Assembly: GCA_964390795.1 (NCBI GenBank)
Contig: CAYMLQ010000364.1
Coordinates: forward strand, 1-5,759
DNA: 5,759 nucleotides
Reading direction: 5' to 3'
Source: CAYMLQ01 sp964390795
Lineage (GTDB): Bacteria > Verrucomicrobiota > Kiritimatiellia > RFP12 > UBA1067
Below are positions 1 to 5,676 of the stretch, in pieces; within the stretch, counting starts at the first letter, position 1, and every line of letters begins with the position of its first letter. The translations under genes and the position numbers were made by a program. The notes under the pieces were generated by a model, which saw only the letters and a list, made by a program, of their open reading frames with translations, searched no databases and was not told where the DNA came from.

Positions 1-184
1 CTACCGGGTGCGCATTCTGGATCCGAAGGAGGCGACGCGCGCGGTGACGCGCGTGTTGATCGAGTCCGGCGACGGCGTGAGGCAGTGGGGCACGGTGGGC
101 GTCTCGGAAAACATCATCGAGGCGTCCTGGCAGGCGCTGTCGGACAGCGTCGAGTACAAGCTGTACGAGGACCGGGCGCGCTAG
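1..184 (+). CDS. cimA: Citramalate synthase, C-terminal end (partial)
   Basis: Only the last 60 codons are present, read in the frame starting at base 2; the rest lies upstream of the window. The peptide has the hallmark end of (R)-citramalate synthase: a YRVRILDP segment, then TRVLIES-GDG, the very conserved WGTVGVSENIIEASW block, and a DSVEYKL ending. This is the tail of the LeuA-type allosteric dimer domain. The enzyme condenses pyruvate with acetyl-CoA to give citramalate, the first step of the threonine-independent route to isoleucine, in the cytoplasm; in this family the C-terminal domain usually mediates isoleucine feedback. A 2-isopropylmalate synthase is the main alternative, but the SENIIEASWQAL-DS-EYKL ending is typical of CimA. 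Two TAG stops lie in tandem (182-187), and the first of them is inside the arm of the inverted repeat that follows. The gene converges on the DUF212 gene and appears unrelated to the pilus operon. Confidence 0.9.
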   Translation, partial: YRVRILDPKEATRAVTRVLIESGDGVRQWGTVGVSENIIEASWQALSDSVEYKLYEDRAR

Positions 185-312
185 TAGTCTGTACAGCCAC
201 AAAATTCGGTATTTTTGCCAGGATTACATGATTTACAAGATTGAATTCAATGGCTATTAATCATGTGAATCCTGTAATCATGGCCGAAATTTCATGTTGT
301 ACAGTGTACTAG
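181..312. repeat. Long imperfect inverted repeat between convergent genes
   Basis: The outer arms (181-209 and 284-312) match at 22 of 29 positions when one is reverse-complemented, and begin and end with CTAG. The inner arms (218-242 and 259-283) match at 21 of 25. An 8-nt T-rich bulge (210-217) separates the two paired blocks, and a 16-nt loop (243-258) holds an EcoRI-like GAATTC. The inner arm is built from short near-repeats of the form GATTACAT, GATTTACAA, GATT, which resembles AT-rich intergenic hairpin repeats I recall from many environmental bacterial genomes. CTAG at both ends (181-184 and 309-312) could be the tip of the terminal repeats or a target-site duplication. The element lies between convergent cimA and the DUF212 gene and is much more AT-rich than its flanks. 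It could be a MITE-like or REP-like element, a bidirectional transcript-ending hairpin, or both; no transposase is seen. The 63 bases from 313 to 375 hold no gene I can support. Confidence 0.8.
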
Positions 313-375
313 GCACTCATGCGGGCTGAGTCCGCAACCCAATTTAGTGTTGTTGTCAGGCCGGGCCGTAAGGCC

Positions 376-939
376 CTAAGGCGCGCGGGGTGCCGCGTCT
401 GCGGGGGCGCGCGCCTGTCCGGCCGCGGCAGCGCCGTAGTAGGGAGAGGCCGGGCAGCGCGAGGTGCGGATGGGATGCGGCCAGAAATGAACCGTCAGCA
501 CGGCCACGGCGATGCCGACGGCCATGCCGGCGAAGACCTCTTTTTGCGTGTGTCCGAGCAGCTCTTTCAGGCGCGTCTGGCTCAGCTTGTGCTGTTTGAA
601 GATCTCCTGGATCATCACATTCATGATTTTGGCCTGGTGGCCGGCGGCGCGGCGGACGCCGGCGGCGTCGAACATGGTGATGGCGGCGAAGCCGGTGGCC
701 AGCATGGCGACGGGGGTGTCGAACCCCTCGGTGAGGCCGACCGAGGTGCAGAGGCCGCAGACCATGGCCGAGTGGGCGCTAGGCATACCGCCGGTGCTGA
801 GCAGGTAGCGGAAGTCACACTGGCCGGTTTTGATGAACCCGGTTGTCATCTTGATCAACTGGGCCAGGTTCCATCCGACAAAGGAGGCCCAGAACCACGG
901 GGTAGTGAACAGAAGCACGGGGTTGGTGTTGGCGATCAT
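376..939 (-). CDS. Divergent PAP2 family (DUF212, YuiD-like) membrane protein
   Basis: The 187-residue product matches the DUF212/divergent PAP2 family. Visible landmarks in order are an N-terminal hydrophobic segment with AQLIK (about 10-31), the STGGMPSAHSA motif (48-58), a hydrophobic stretch ending in TMFDAAGVRRAAG-QA (about 78-103), the LKELLGHTQKEVFAG motif (124-138), and a last membrane segment (138-152). The SAH and GVRR-AG-QA elements resemble part of the PAP2 phosphatase signature, so a role on membrane lipid phosphates is possible, but no substrate is established for this group. B. subtilis YuiD, as I recall it, ends about where the last membrane segment ends here. Residues 155-187 are therefore an extra Ala/Pro/Arg-rich tail, encoded over a GC-rich hairpin. 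I chose the ATG at 939; an in-frame TTG at 954 would add five residues, and neither has a clear Shine-Dalgarno sequence. The gene is transcribed divergently from the pilus operon. Confidence 0.85.
   Translation of the reverse strand: MIANTNPVLLFTTPWFWASFVGWNLAQLIKMTTGFIKTGQCDFRYLLSTGGMPSAHSAMVCGLCTSVGLTEGFDTPVAMLATGFAAITMFDAAGVRRAAGHQAKIMNVMIQEIFKQHKLSQTRLKELLGHTQKEVFAGMAVGIAVAVLTVHFWPHPIRTSRCPASPYYGAAAAGQARAPADAAPRAP
379..416. repeat. GC-rich hairpin in the 3' end of the DUF212 gene
   Basis: A perfect 9-bp inverted repeat (AGGCGCGCG at 379-387, its complement at 408-416) encloses a second 4-bp stem (CCGC 393-396, GCGG 401-404 with a GTCT loop). In the minus-strand transcript it covers the last codons of the DUF212 gene, which encode the Ala/Pro-rich tail. 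It has no following run of U, so it is not a standard intrinsic terminator. It could instead protect the 3' end or pause the polymerase. Confidence 0.5.
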
Positions 940-1007
940 ACGTTGGACTCGCAAGGTGTAGGGGGCGCGCGGGAAGGCCGGGCCTGAAATGCTGAAAGCA
1001 AGCCGTT

Positions 1008-1036
1008 ATTATGGCATGCCGGGCAGGTGGAGGCAA
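1008..1036 (-). promoter_or_regulatory. Sigma70-like promoter for the DUF212 gene
   Basis: Read on the minus strand, TTGCCT (1036-1031, four of six to TTGACA) is followed after exactly 17 bp by CATAAT (1013-1008, five of six to TATAAT). Transcription would start near 1001, leaving a leader of about 60 nt before the ATG at 939. Position, orientation and spacing all fit; there is no experimental support. Confidence 0.5.
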
Positions 1037-1064
1037 AGGTTTTCTGCGGTCGGACGGGCTCAAG

Positions 1065-1107
1065 AAAAGCGTGCCGGGTGCGAAAAAAACGCGCGATTCG
1101 CGAAAAA
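1065..1107. promoter_or_regulatory. Spaced A-tracts upstream of the pilus operon
   Basis: Runs of A at 1065-1068, 1083-1089 and 1103-1107 have centres about 19-20 bp apart, close to two helical turns, so they would lie on nearly the same face of the DNA and could bend it. The last two are each part of a CGAAAAA direct repeat 20 bp apart. They lie upstream of the candidate promoter at 1131-1159 and stand out in a GC-rich region, so an UP-element-like or nucleoid-protein site is possible. Confidence 0.35.
1092..1102. repeat. 11-bp GC palindrome, possible operator
   Basis: CGCGATTCGCG is a perfect dyad with 5-bp arms (CGCGA/TCGCG) about one base. It sits between two A-tracts in the divergent intergenic region, so it could be a regulator site serving either gene. 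Because CG-rich dyads occur by chance in GC-rich DNA, this is only a candidate. Confidence 0.25.
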
Positions 1108-1130
1108 GGCTACTTTCTTGCGTTTCGGTG

Positions 1131-1159
1131 TTGCAATCTAAGCCACGCGGGATTAAATT
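1131..1159 (+). promoter_or_regulatory. Candidate promoter of the pilus operon
   Basis: TTGCAA (1131-1136, four of six to TTGACA), a 17-bp spacer, and TAAATT (1154-1159, four of six to TATAAT). A start near 1166 would give a leader of about 60 nt before the ATG at 1226. It is the best plus-strand match I found by eye in this intergenic region, but each box is only moderate and another sigma factor could be used. Confidence 0.35.
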
Positions 1160-1175
1160 GGTCTAACTAATTGGT
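1156..1175 (+). repeat. Direct repeat AATTGGT x2 at the candidate start site
   Basis: AATTGGT occurs at 1156-1162 and again at 1169-1175, a period of 13 bp. The copies overlap the candidate -10 box and the expected transcription start, where a bound protein would block or modulate initiation. The period is not a whole helical turn, so chance is a real alternative. Confidence 0.3.
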
Positions 1176-1212
1176 AAAGGCGTCGCGGCGTGCGTACTGC
1201 GGTGTCATGCAT

Positions 1213-1217
1213 GGAGA
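1213..1217 (+). promoter_or_regulatory. Ribosome binding site deciding the first pilus-gene start
   Basis: GGAGA lies 8 nt before the ATG at 1226. In-frame alternatives at 1190 (GTG) and 1211 (ATG) have no comparable site, and starting at 1226 places the signal peptide at the true N-terminus. Confidence 0.65.
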
Positions 1218-1225
1218 ACGTCAAA

Positions 1226-1918
1226 ATGAATAGAATTCAGAGCGTGCCGGAGCGTATTACGGTTTGTGCGGCCTTGACCCTTCTTTTTGTGGCCGGTTCG
1301 GTTTTCGCGCAGGTCAACCGGCCTGGCGCCGGCGGCCAGGTGCGGCCGGGGCAGCCCGGCGGGGTGCGCGGCGGAGGCGGAAGCAACAAGGTGACGATCG
1401 AGCGGATCCCGCCGCCGAACAAGACCTCCCTGGTGCGCACGCCCGAATTTTCGGTGAACGTGCAGCAAACCATGCCCAAGACGACCAAGAAGCCGCGCGA
1501 GTGGGCGCTGTTCGAAATCAAATACGAGACCGAGGCCAAGTGGATTGATGAACTGGCTTTCAACTATCACGTCATGACCAAGGGCAAGAACGACGAGGGG
1601 AAGGAAGTCTTCAGCTATTATACGACGACGCTCCGCTATATCGACATCCCCAAGGGCTCGCACATGAGCTGCGTCGCGATTCCGCCGAGTCTGGTGGAGC
1701 GTCACGGGGAGCCGGTAGCGGTGGCGCTGGAAATCGTCGGCAAAGACGGCACGGTGCTGGACAGCAAGTTTGAGGCGATTATCCCGCTGCCCAAGGAGTG
1801 GTGGAAGGACAGCAAAGTCTTGGACAATCCCACGCTGACCCGTCGCAACGGAATGGTTGACCGTATGAAGACACCGTTCGCATTGATTAACGCGGACGAT
1901 TACGAGGTGGTGCAATAG
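1226..1918 (+). CDS. Secreted Amuc_1102-like pilus-associated protein
   Basis: The 230-residue product has a clear signal peptide: basic start, hydrophobic core at about 11-25, and a likely cleavage after VFA at residue 28. A Gly/Pro/Arg-rich stretch follows (about 31-53), then a mostly beta domain (about 54-190) with alternating hydrophobic segments such as WALFEIKYETEAKWIDEL and VAVALEIVGKDG. The C-terminal block has EWWKD (191-195) and an R-NGM-DRMKTPFALIN-DDYE stretch. This layout and the position immediately before pilM match Amuc_1102 of Akkermansia, which I recall as having an immunoglobulin-like fold related to archaeal pilus proteins. The assignment rests on synteny and general sequence character, not an alignment. 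It is expected in the periplasm or outside the cell, perhaps as a pilus subunit or accessory part; no catalytic motif is seen. It is the first gene of the operon, and its TAG shares one base with the GTG start of the next gene. Confidence 0.75.
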   Translation: MNRIQSVPERITVCAALTLLFVAGSVFAQVNRPGAGGQVRPGQPGGVRGGGGSNKVTIERIPPPNKTSLVRTPEFSVNVQQTMPKTTKKPREWALFEIKYETEAKWIDELAFNYHVMTKGKNDEGKEVFSYYTTTLRYIDIPKGSHMSCVAIPPSLVERHGEPVAVALEIVGKDGTVLDSKFEAIIPLPKEWWKDSKVLDNPTLTRRNGMVDRMKTPFALINADDYEVVQ

Positions 1919-3612
1919 TGTTCTCCTCAGACCGCATTCTTGCGCTCAACGTTGGCGCGAGCAAAATCATTTTAGCTGAATTTATCGTCAAGAGCGGCCG
2001 TGCCCCGGAGTTAATGAACTACGGCATGTCTGCTTTGGGTATTGATCCTGAGAAAGAGACGGGGCTGGGGCCGCATATCGTGAGCGCGATCCGCGCGATC
2101 ATGAAAGATCGCGGAATCCGTCCGGCGCCGCTGATGCTGTCGCTGTCGGGACAGGTGGTTTTCCCCCGCTTTGTGCGTCTGCCGGCCGTGGGCCGCGACA
2201 AGCTCTTGCAGATGGTGCAGTACGAGGTCGAGCAGAACGTGCCGTTCCCGATCAACGAGATCGTGTGGAATCACCAGTTCATCGGCGACGATTCCTCGGG
2301 CGAGCAGTGCGCGATGATCGTGGCCGCCAAAATTGAGAACGTGCGCGAGATCACGGATTGTGTTCTGGCCGCCGGGCTTGAGCCGGAGGTGGTGGACGTG
2401 GCGCCGATGGCGCTCTACAACTGCCTGCGGTTCAACTATGCGGAGCTGGCTGGCTGCACGGTGTTGCTCGACATCGGCGCGCGTTCGACCAACCTGATCT
2501 TCGTCGAGGACGAAAAGATTTACAGCCGGTGTATTCCGGTCGCCGGCAACGCGATCACGCAGGAGCTGGCCAAAAGTTTCTCGGTGTCGTTTCAAGAGGC
2601 CGAGGCGTTGAAGCTCGAACACGCGTTCGTGTCGCTGGGCGGCGTGTACGCGAGCGACGATGAGCGTGCGGAGCGCATTTCCAAGATCGTACGCAACGTG
2701 GTGACGAGGCTGCACGCGGAAATCAGCCGGTCGGTGAATTTCTATCGCAGCCAGCAGGGCGGAACAGCGCCGGTGCGCATGTTGCTGACCGGCGGCTCGG
2801 CCGTACTGCCTCATTTGGACACCTTCTTCCGCGAGAAGCTGCAGGTCGAGGTCTCGTATCTCAACCCGTTTACCAATGTCTCGGTGGGCAGCCGCGTCAA
2901 TCGCGAAAAAGCCGGCGTGGACGCCTTTGTTTTGGCCGAGACCGTGGGCCTGGCCTTGCGGCGCTCGCTGGCGTGTCCCATCGAAATCAACTTGATGCCG
3001 CCTGAGATCGTCAAGAGCAAGTCGTTCAAGAAGCGCATCCCGTTCTTCGGTCTGGCTGCGGCGGGCGTGTTGCTCAGCCTCGGCATCTGGACGATGTATG
3101 AGAAACAGATGGGCGAGCTGTACGCGGCCCAGAACACGTCGGTTTCGAGCGAGCTGGCCAAGTGGAAGAAGATGCAGTCCGAGCTGGGCCGGGCCGAGGA
3201 GAAGAGGGCGGAAGTCCAGCGCAAGGCGGACGCGCTGCGCGACGTGATCGAGCTCCGGAGCGTCTGGCTGAAGCGTGTGGACGCCGTTCGCAAGAGCCTG
3301 TTCGAGGGCATGTGGCTGACGGAAATGGTGCCGGTTCGGGATGAGAGCGGCGCGGTCACAGGCGTCCGGATCGTCGGACGCGGGTGGGCGGACCGGTTCA
3401 AGGCGATCGAAGCGAAGGCACTGGAGTCCGGGCGCAAGGCGACGGCGGTGGAAGAGTTGCGGGACAGGCTGAAAAGCCAGTCGGTGTTCGGCAAGGAAGC
3501 GCAGGACGTCAAGATCGTTGGCGTGAAGGACATTGAGGCGTATTTGATTGAATTCACTATCGAGACGGTGTCGGCGACGGCGTCCGTTCCGAAGGATGCG
3601 ACTGAACGATGA
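1918..3612 (+). CDS. pilM: PilM-PilN fusion, pilus inner-membrane assembly protein
   Basis: The 564-residue product joins two normally separate proteins. Residues 1-350 are PilM, an actin/FtsA-like ATP-binding protein of the cytoplasmic face: first phosphate loop ALNVGASK (9-16), the VQYEVEQNVPFPINEIV signature (100-116), second phosphate loop LLDIGARSTNLIF (183-195), and the adenosine-loop segment LLTGGSAVLPHL (289-300). Residue 11 of the first loop is Asn where many actin-fold proteins have Asp. At 356-363 comes EINLMPPE, the equivalent of the PilN N-terminal INLLP motif that docks on PilM. It is followed by a Lys/Arg patch (366-373), one membrane segment (374-394), a charged, probably coiled-coil stretch (about 395-445), and a PilN-like periplasmic domain with GVRIVGRGW and DVKIVG...YLIEFTIETV (to about 552). 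The basic patch supports N-in, C-out topology. The GTG start has a good GAGGTGG site 7 nt upstream. The gene overlaps the previous stop by 1 nt and the next start by 4 nt. Akkermansia Amuc_1101 is the syntenic counterpart. Confidence 0.9.
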   Translation: MFSSDRILALNVGASKIILAEFIVKSGRAPELMNYGMSALGIDPEKETGLGPHIVSAIRAIMKDRGIRPAPLMLSLSGQVVFPRFVRLPAVGRDKLLQMVQYEVEQNVPFPINEIVWNHQFIGDDSSGEQCAMIVAAKIENVREITDCVLAAGLEPEVVDVAPMALYNCLRFNYAELAGCTVLLDIGARSTNLIFVEDEKIYSRCIPVAGNAITQELAKSFSVSFQEAEALKLEHAFVSLGGVYASDDERAERISKIVRNVVTRLHAEISRSVNFYRSQQGGTAPVRMLLTGGSAVLPHLDTFFREKLQVEVSYLNPFTNVSVGSRVNREKAGVDAFVLAETVGLALRRSLACPIEINLMPPEIVKSKSFKKRIPFFGLAAAGVLLSLGIWTMYEKQMGELYAAQNTSVSSELAKWKKMQSELGRAEEKRAEVQRKADALRDVIELRSVWLKRVDAVRKSLFEGMWLTEMVPVRDESGAVTGVRIVGRGWADRFKAIEAKALESGRKATAVEELRDRLKSQSVFGKEAQDVKIVGVKDIEAYLIEFTIETVSATASVPKDATER

Positions 3613-4580
3613 AACGTCAACAAATCATTTTGATCGTCTGCGGTGTGCTCATGGGTGTGGTCTGCCTGGGCGCGGGGTGGTTTCTTCTCTCGGCGATGAG
3701 CGTCCGCAGCGCGGCGGCTGAAGAGCGCAATCAGGCGTCTGACGAGCTGAAGCGGATCTACAACGCCAAGGTCTTCCCGAGCGAGGAGAACATCAAGCGC
3801 GTGCGCGAGGATAAGAGGGCTTTGGAGGTGTGGCTTGACGCCACCTCCAATCTGGTGCATAAAGGCGACCTTACGATTGACGATAAGACGCCTGCCGGGT
3901 TTAAGCAGAGCTTGCAGGCCACCGTGAGGGCGCTGTCGGCCCATCCGGGCGTCGTCAAGGGGAAGGTGGTCGAAAGCGGCTTCAAATTCGGTTTTGACAA
4001 ATACCTCGGAGAGTCTGACAGTCTGCCTAAGCCGGAGCATGTGGGGCGGCTGACACTGCAGCTCACGACCATCGAAATGATCTGCAAGGAGCTTTACAAG
4101 GCGAATATCCTGAGCCTCGAGACGATCACGCGCGAGACCTTTGAGGAGGCAACGGCGGAACCGGTGCAGCAGGAGGAGCCCCGGCGGCGCAGCAACCGCC
4201 GCGACAAGCAGGCCGCACGTGAGGCCACCCCGGCTCCAGCGGCCAGCGCGGCGGGCGAGTTTTTCTCGAAGCAGCGCTACACCTTTGTGTTTCAGGCCCG
4301 GCCGGGGGCGTTCATCGATGCGCTGAACCGACTGGCCGCCATGGATCTTTTCGTGGTCGTGGCTGAGACCGAGTTCCGCAAGACGGACGATCCGCTACAG
4401 AAGTTCGACGCACGGAAAAAGAGAAGTGATCCTGCGTCGTCGTCGGAAGCGCCCGGAGGAGTTGCGGCGGTCGATCTGGCGAAGGTTCCTCATGTCGACC
4501 GGATCGTGACCGACCCTGAAATCGAGCCGCCTGTGAGCGTGAAACTCGACGTTGACATCTATTCATTTGAGGGAGTGTAA
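3609..4580 (+). CDS. Amuc_1100-like (PilO-like) pilus protein
   Basis: The 323-residue product is close to the 317 residues I recall for Akkermansia Amuc_1100, the pilus-locus protein known for its effects on host immune signalling. An N-terminal anchor (about 6-28) after a short basic tail suggests a cytoplasmic N-terminus and a periplasmic body. A helical region follows (about 35-80, with ERNQASDELKRIYNAKVFPSEENI). Then come two similar beta-alpha-beta units: LTLQLTTIEMICKELYKANILSLETI (148-173) and YTFVFQARPGAFIDALNRLAAMDLFVVVAETEF (224-256, here with the run split by a short loop). A low-complexity Arg/Ala/Pro linker (about 181-215) lies between them. The end has VSVKLDVDIYSFEG, as in Amuc_1100's VSLNLVHF ending. 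The paired units and the place after PilM-PilN suggest a PilO role. The ATG overlaps the previous TGA (ATGA), with GAAGGA 12 nt upstream. Whether it shares the host-signalling activity cannot be judged from sequence. Confidence 0.82.
   Translation: MKRQQIILIVCGVLMGVVCLGAGWFLLSAMSVRSAAAEERNQASDELKRIYNAKVFPSEENIKRVREDKRALEVWLDATSNLVHKGDLTIDDKTPAGFKQSLQATVRALSAHPGVVKGKVVESGFKFGFDKYLGESDSLPKPEHVGRLTLQLTTIEMICKELYKANILSLETITRETFEEATAEPVQQEEPRRRSNRRDKQAAREATPAPAASAAGEFFSKQRYTFVFQARPGAFIDALNRLAAMDLFVVVAETEFRKTDDPLQKFDARKKRSDPASSSEAPGGVAAVDLAKVPHVDRIVTDPEIEPPVSVKLDVDIYSFEGV
4570..4575 (+). promoter_or_regulatory. Ribosome binding site deciding the Amuc_1099-like start
   Basis: AGGGAG lies inside the end of the preceding gene, 9 nt before the GTG at 4585. 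It favours that GTG over the in-frame TTG at 4552, which would add 11 residues and lacks such a site. The layout suggests translational coupling across the TAA at 4578-4580. Confidence 0.65.
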
Positions 4581-4584
4581 AGTC

Positions 4585-5655
4585 GTGGCCCTAAAAATCA
4601 ACTCCGATCTGCCCATCGTCCGACAGTATGACAAGGTCATCGCTGTGGTCGTGCTGATCATCCTTCTGATTTCACTCTTCTATCTGACGCGTGCCAGTGC
4701 CGCCCGCAAGCGGGATGAGGCTAACTATGACCTCAAGATAAAGGAGCTGAAGCCGACTGCGGGAGCCATACAGGCGATGGATCTGAGCGCCTATGAGGCG
4801 GCGGCCCGACTGGCGCGCACGCCCCTTCAACTGTCGTCGCTCGACGGGCAGCAGGCCGGGCTCCTGACGCCCGAGCGCCGCGTGATATGCGTGAATTCCG
4901 CTTGCCAGAAGCCGATCCCTTTTGAGACAGAGGCCTGCCCCTTCTGCGAGGCTCAGCAGCCCCCCGCAAAGCCGAACACCGAGGGCTTGGATACTGACAA
5001 AGACGGCATCCCAGACAAGGTCGAGAACGCGCTCGGCATGAACCCGCAGGATCCGTCTGACGCCAAGGGCGATCTGGACAGCGACGGGTTCAACAACCAG
5101 GAAGAACTTGCGGCCAACACGGATCCCAAGGATGCGAAATCGCATCCGGCACTCGTCAATCTTCTCAGGGTTAAAGAACTTCGCGGTAAGAAGTTGCCGC
5201 TCATCTTCAGCGGTGTCAACAAAATGCCGGATGGCAAGATGCAGTTGGTCTTTAACCTCACCGGACAAAACGCTCGCACCTTCTGGGTTCGAGAAGGGGA
5301 GCGGATTGGCGAAACGGACTACATCGCGGGAAAAGCTGAGGTCAAGTTCGAAAAGCGAGCGAACCCCCTTATGCCCACGAACCCTAAGCAGGTGGATGTG
5401 TCGAAGGTTGTTGTCAAACGCAAGTCCGACAACAAGGAGTTGACGCTGAAGATCAACGAAGGCGGGCAGAACACAGATGTTGAAGCGGTCATCGTGTTGC
5501 CATTGGACAACACCGAGTATACGGTGTTGGAAAAAGGCACATTTAAGATGCGCGATGAAACATACCGTGTGATCTCCGTCGACGCTGCTGCAACGTCAGT
5601 TGTGATAGAAAACGAGGCGACCGGGCAACAAAAAGTTGTTCGCAAGCTTGATTAG
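4585..5655 (+). CDS. Amuc_1099-like protein with zinc ribbon and calcium loops
   Basis: The 356-residue product (GTG start) has one membrane segment at 17-35. A linker (about 40-98) leads to four cysteines, C102, C107, C118 and C121 (C-x4-C-x10-C-x2-C), a probable zinc ribbon. Next is a thrombospondin type 3-like or EF-loop pair: DTDKDGIPD (136-144) and DLDSDGFNN (163-171), each followed by acidic residues, with the NTDPKDA ending (178-184) usual for such repeats. The rest is beta-rich and contains two similar units (about 230-290 and 310-354), each with a hydrophobic-VREG/VLEKG start, a DETY-like turn and a final VVV-K or SVVIEN strand. It matches Akkermansia Amuc_1099 by position and size. 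Lying between the PilO-like gene and the presumed secretin gene, it is the best candidate for a PilP-like link to the outer membrane; that role is inference. The basic cluster after the membrane segment (R36, R41, K42, R43) makes topology uncertain. It starts 4 nt after the previous stop. Confidence 0.78.
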   Translation: MALKINSDLPIVRQYDKVIAVVVLIILLISLFYLTRASAARKRDEANYDLKIKELKPTAGAIQAMDLSAYEAAARLARTPLQLSSLDGQQAGLLTPERRVICVNSACQKPIPFETEACPFCEAQQPPAKPNTEGLDTDKDGIPDKVENALGMNPQDPSDAKGDLDSDGFNNQEELAANTDPKDAKSHPALVNLLRVKELRGKKLPLIFSGVNKMPDGKMQLVFNLTGQNARTFWVREGERIGETDYIAGKAEVKFEKRANPLMPTNPKQVDVSKVVVKRKSDNKELTLKINEGGQNTDVEAVIVLPLDNTEYTVLEKGTFKMRDETYRVISVDAAATSVVIENEATGQQKVVRKLD

Positions 5656-5676
5656 TTTTCGGATTCAGGGTATATT
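5648..5676 (+). promoter_or_regulatory. Internal promoter before the presumed secretin gene
   Basis: TTGATT (5648-5653, four of six) overlaps the last codons of the upstream gene, a 17-bp spacer follows, and TATATT (5671-5676) matches TATAAT at five of six. Transcription would start near 5683, leaving about 54 nt of leader before the ATG at 5737. It is the best-formed plus-strand promoter in the window. The 81-nt gap it serves is the only break longer than 4 nt in the operon. No terminator hairpin with a T-run is seen before it; the CTCTTTTT stretch at 5682-5689 lacks a stem. Confidence 0.55.

Noticed and set aside
221..283. Short repeated GATTACA-like units as a CRISPR array
   Set aside because: The units are about 9 bp long with no spacers between them and are arranged as an inverted pair, so they belong to the hairpin element.
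363..376. GGGCC-GTAA-GGCCC hairpin just after the DUF212 stop, as an intrinsic terminator
   Set aside because: The 5-bp stem is perfect and well placed, but no T-run follows on either strand, so it does not meet the usual form; GC-rich DNA gives such stems often.
319..987. Long plus-strand open frame of 222 codons
   Set aside because: It lies antisense to the DUF212 gene, which has clear family motifs. Its product is Gly/Ala/His-rich low complexity with no recognisable domain, as expected of a shadow frame in GC-rich DNA.
1190..1225. Earlier in-frame starts (GTG 1190, ATG 1211) for the Amuc_1102-like gene
   Set aside because: They would put 12 or 5 polar residues before the signal peptide and lack a ribosome site, while GGAGA sits 8 nt before the ATG at 1226.
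1948..1965. Asn instead of Asp in the first phosphate loop of PilM as a sign of a dead ATPase
   Set aside because: As I recall, this position already varies among PilM proteins (Thermus thermophilus PilM has EIG), and the second loop LLDIGARST and the LLTGGSA segment are intact, so loss of ATP binding cannot be inferred.
2011..2814. Minus-strand open frame of 267 codons opposite the PilM domain
   Set aside because: The His/Arg/Gln-rich composition and lack of domains mark it as a shadow of the conserved PilM reading frame.
2811..4040. Minus-strand open frame of 409 codons across the pilus operon
   Set aside because: It is antisense to the PilM-PilN gene and the Amuc_1100-like gene, both well supported by motifs and coupled starts. 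Its Ser/Arg-rich product has no recognisable motif.
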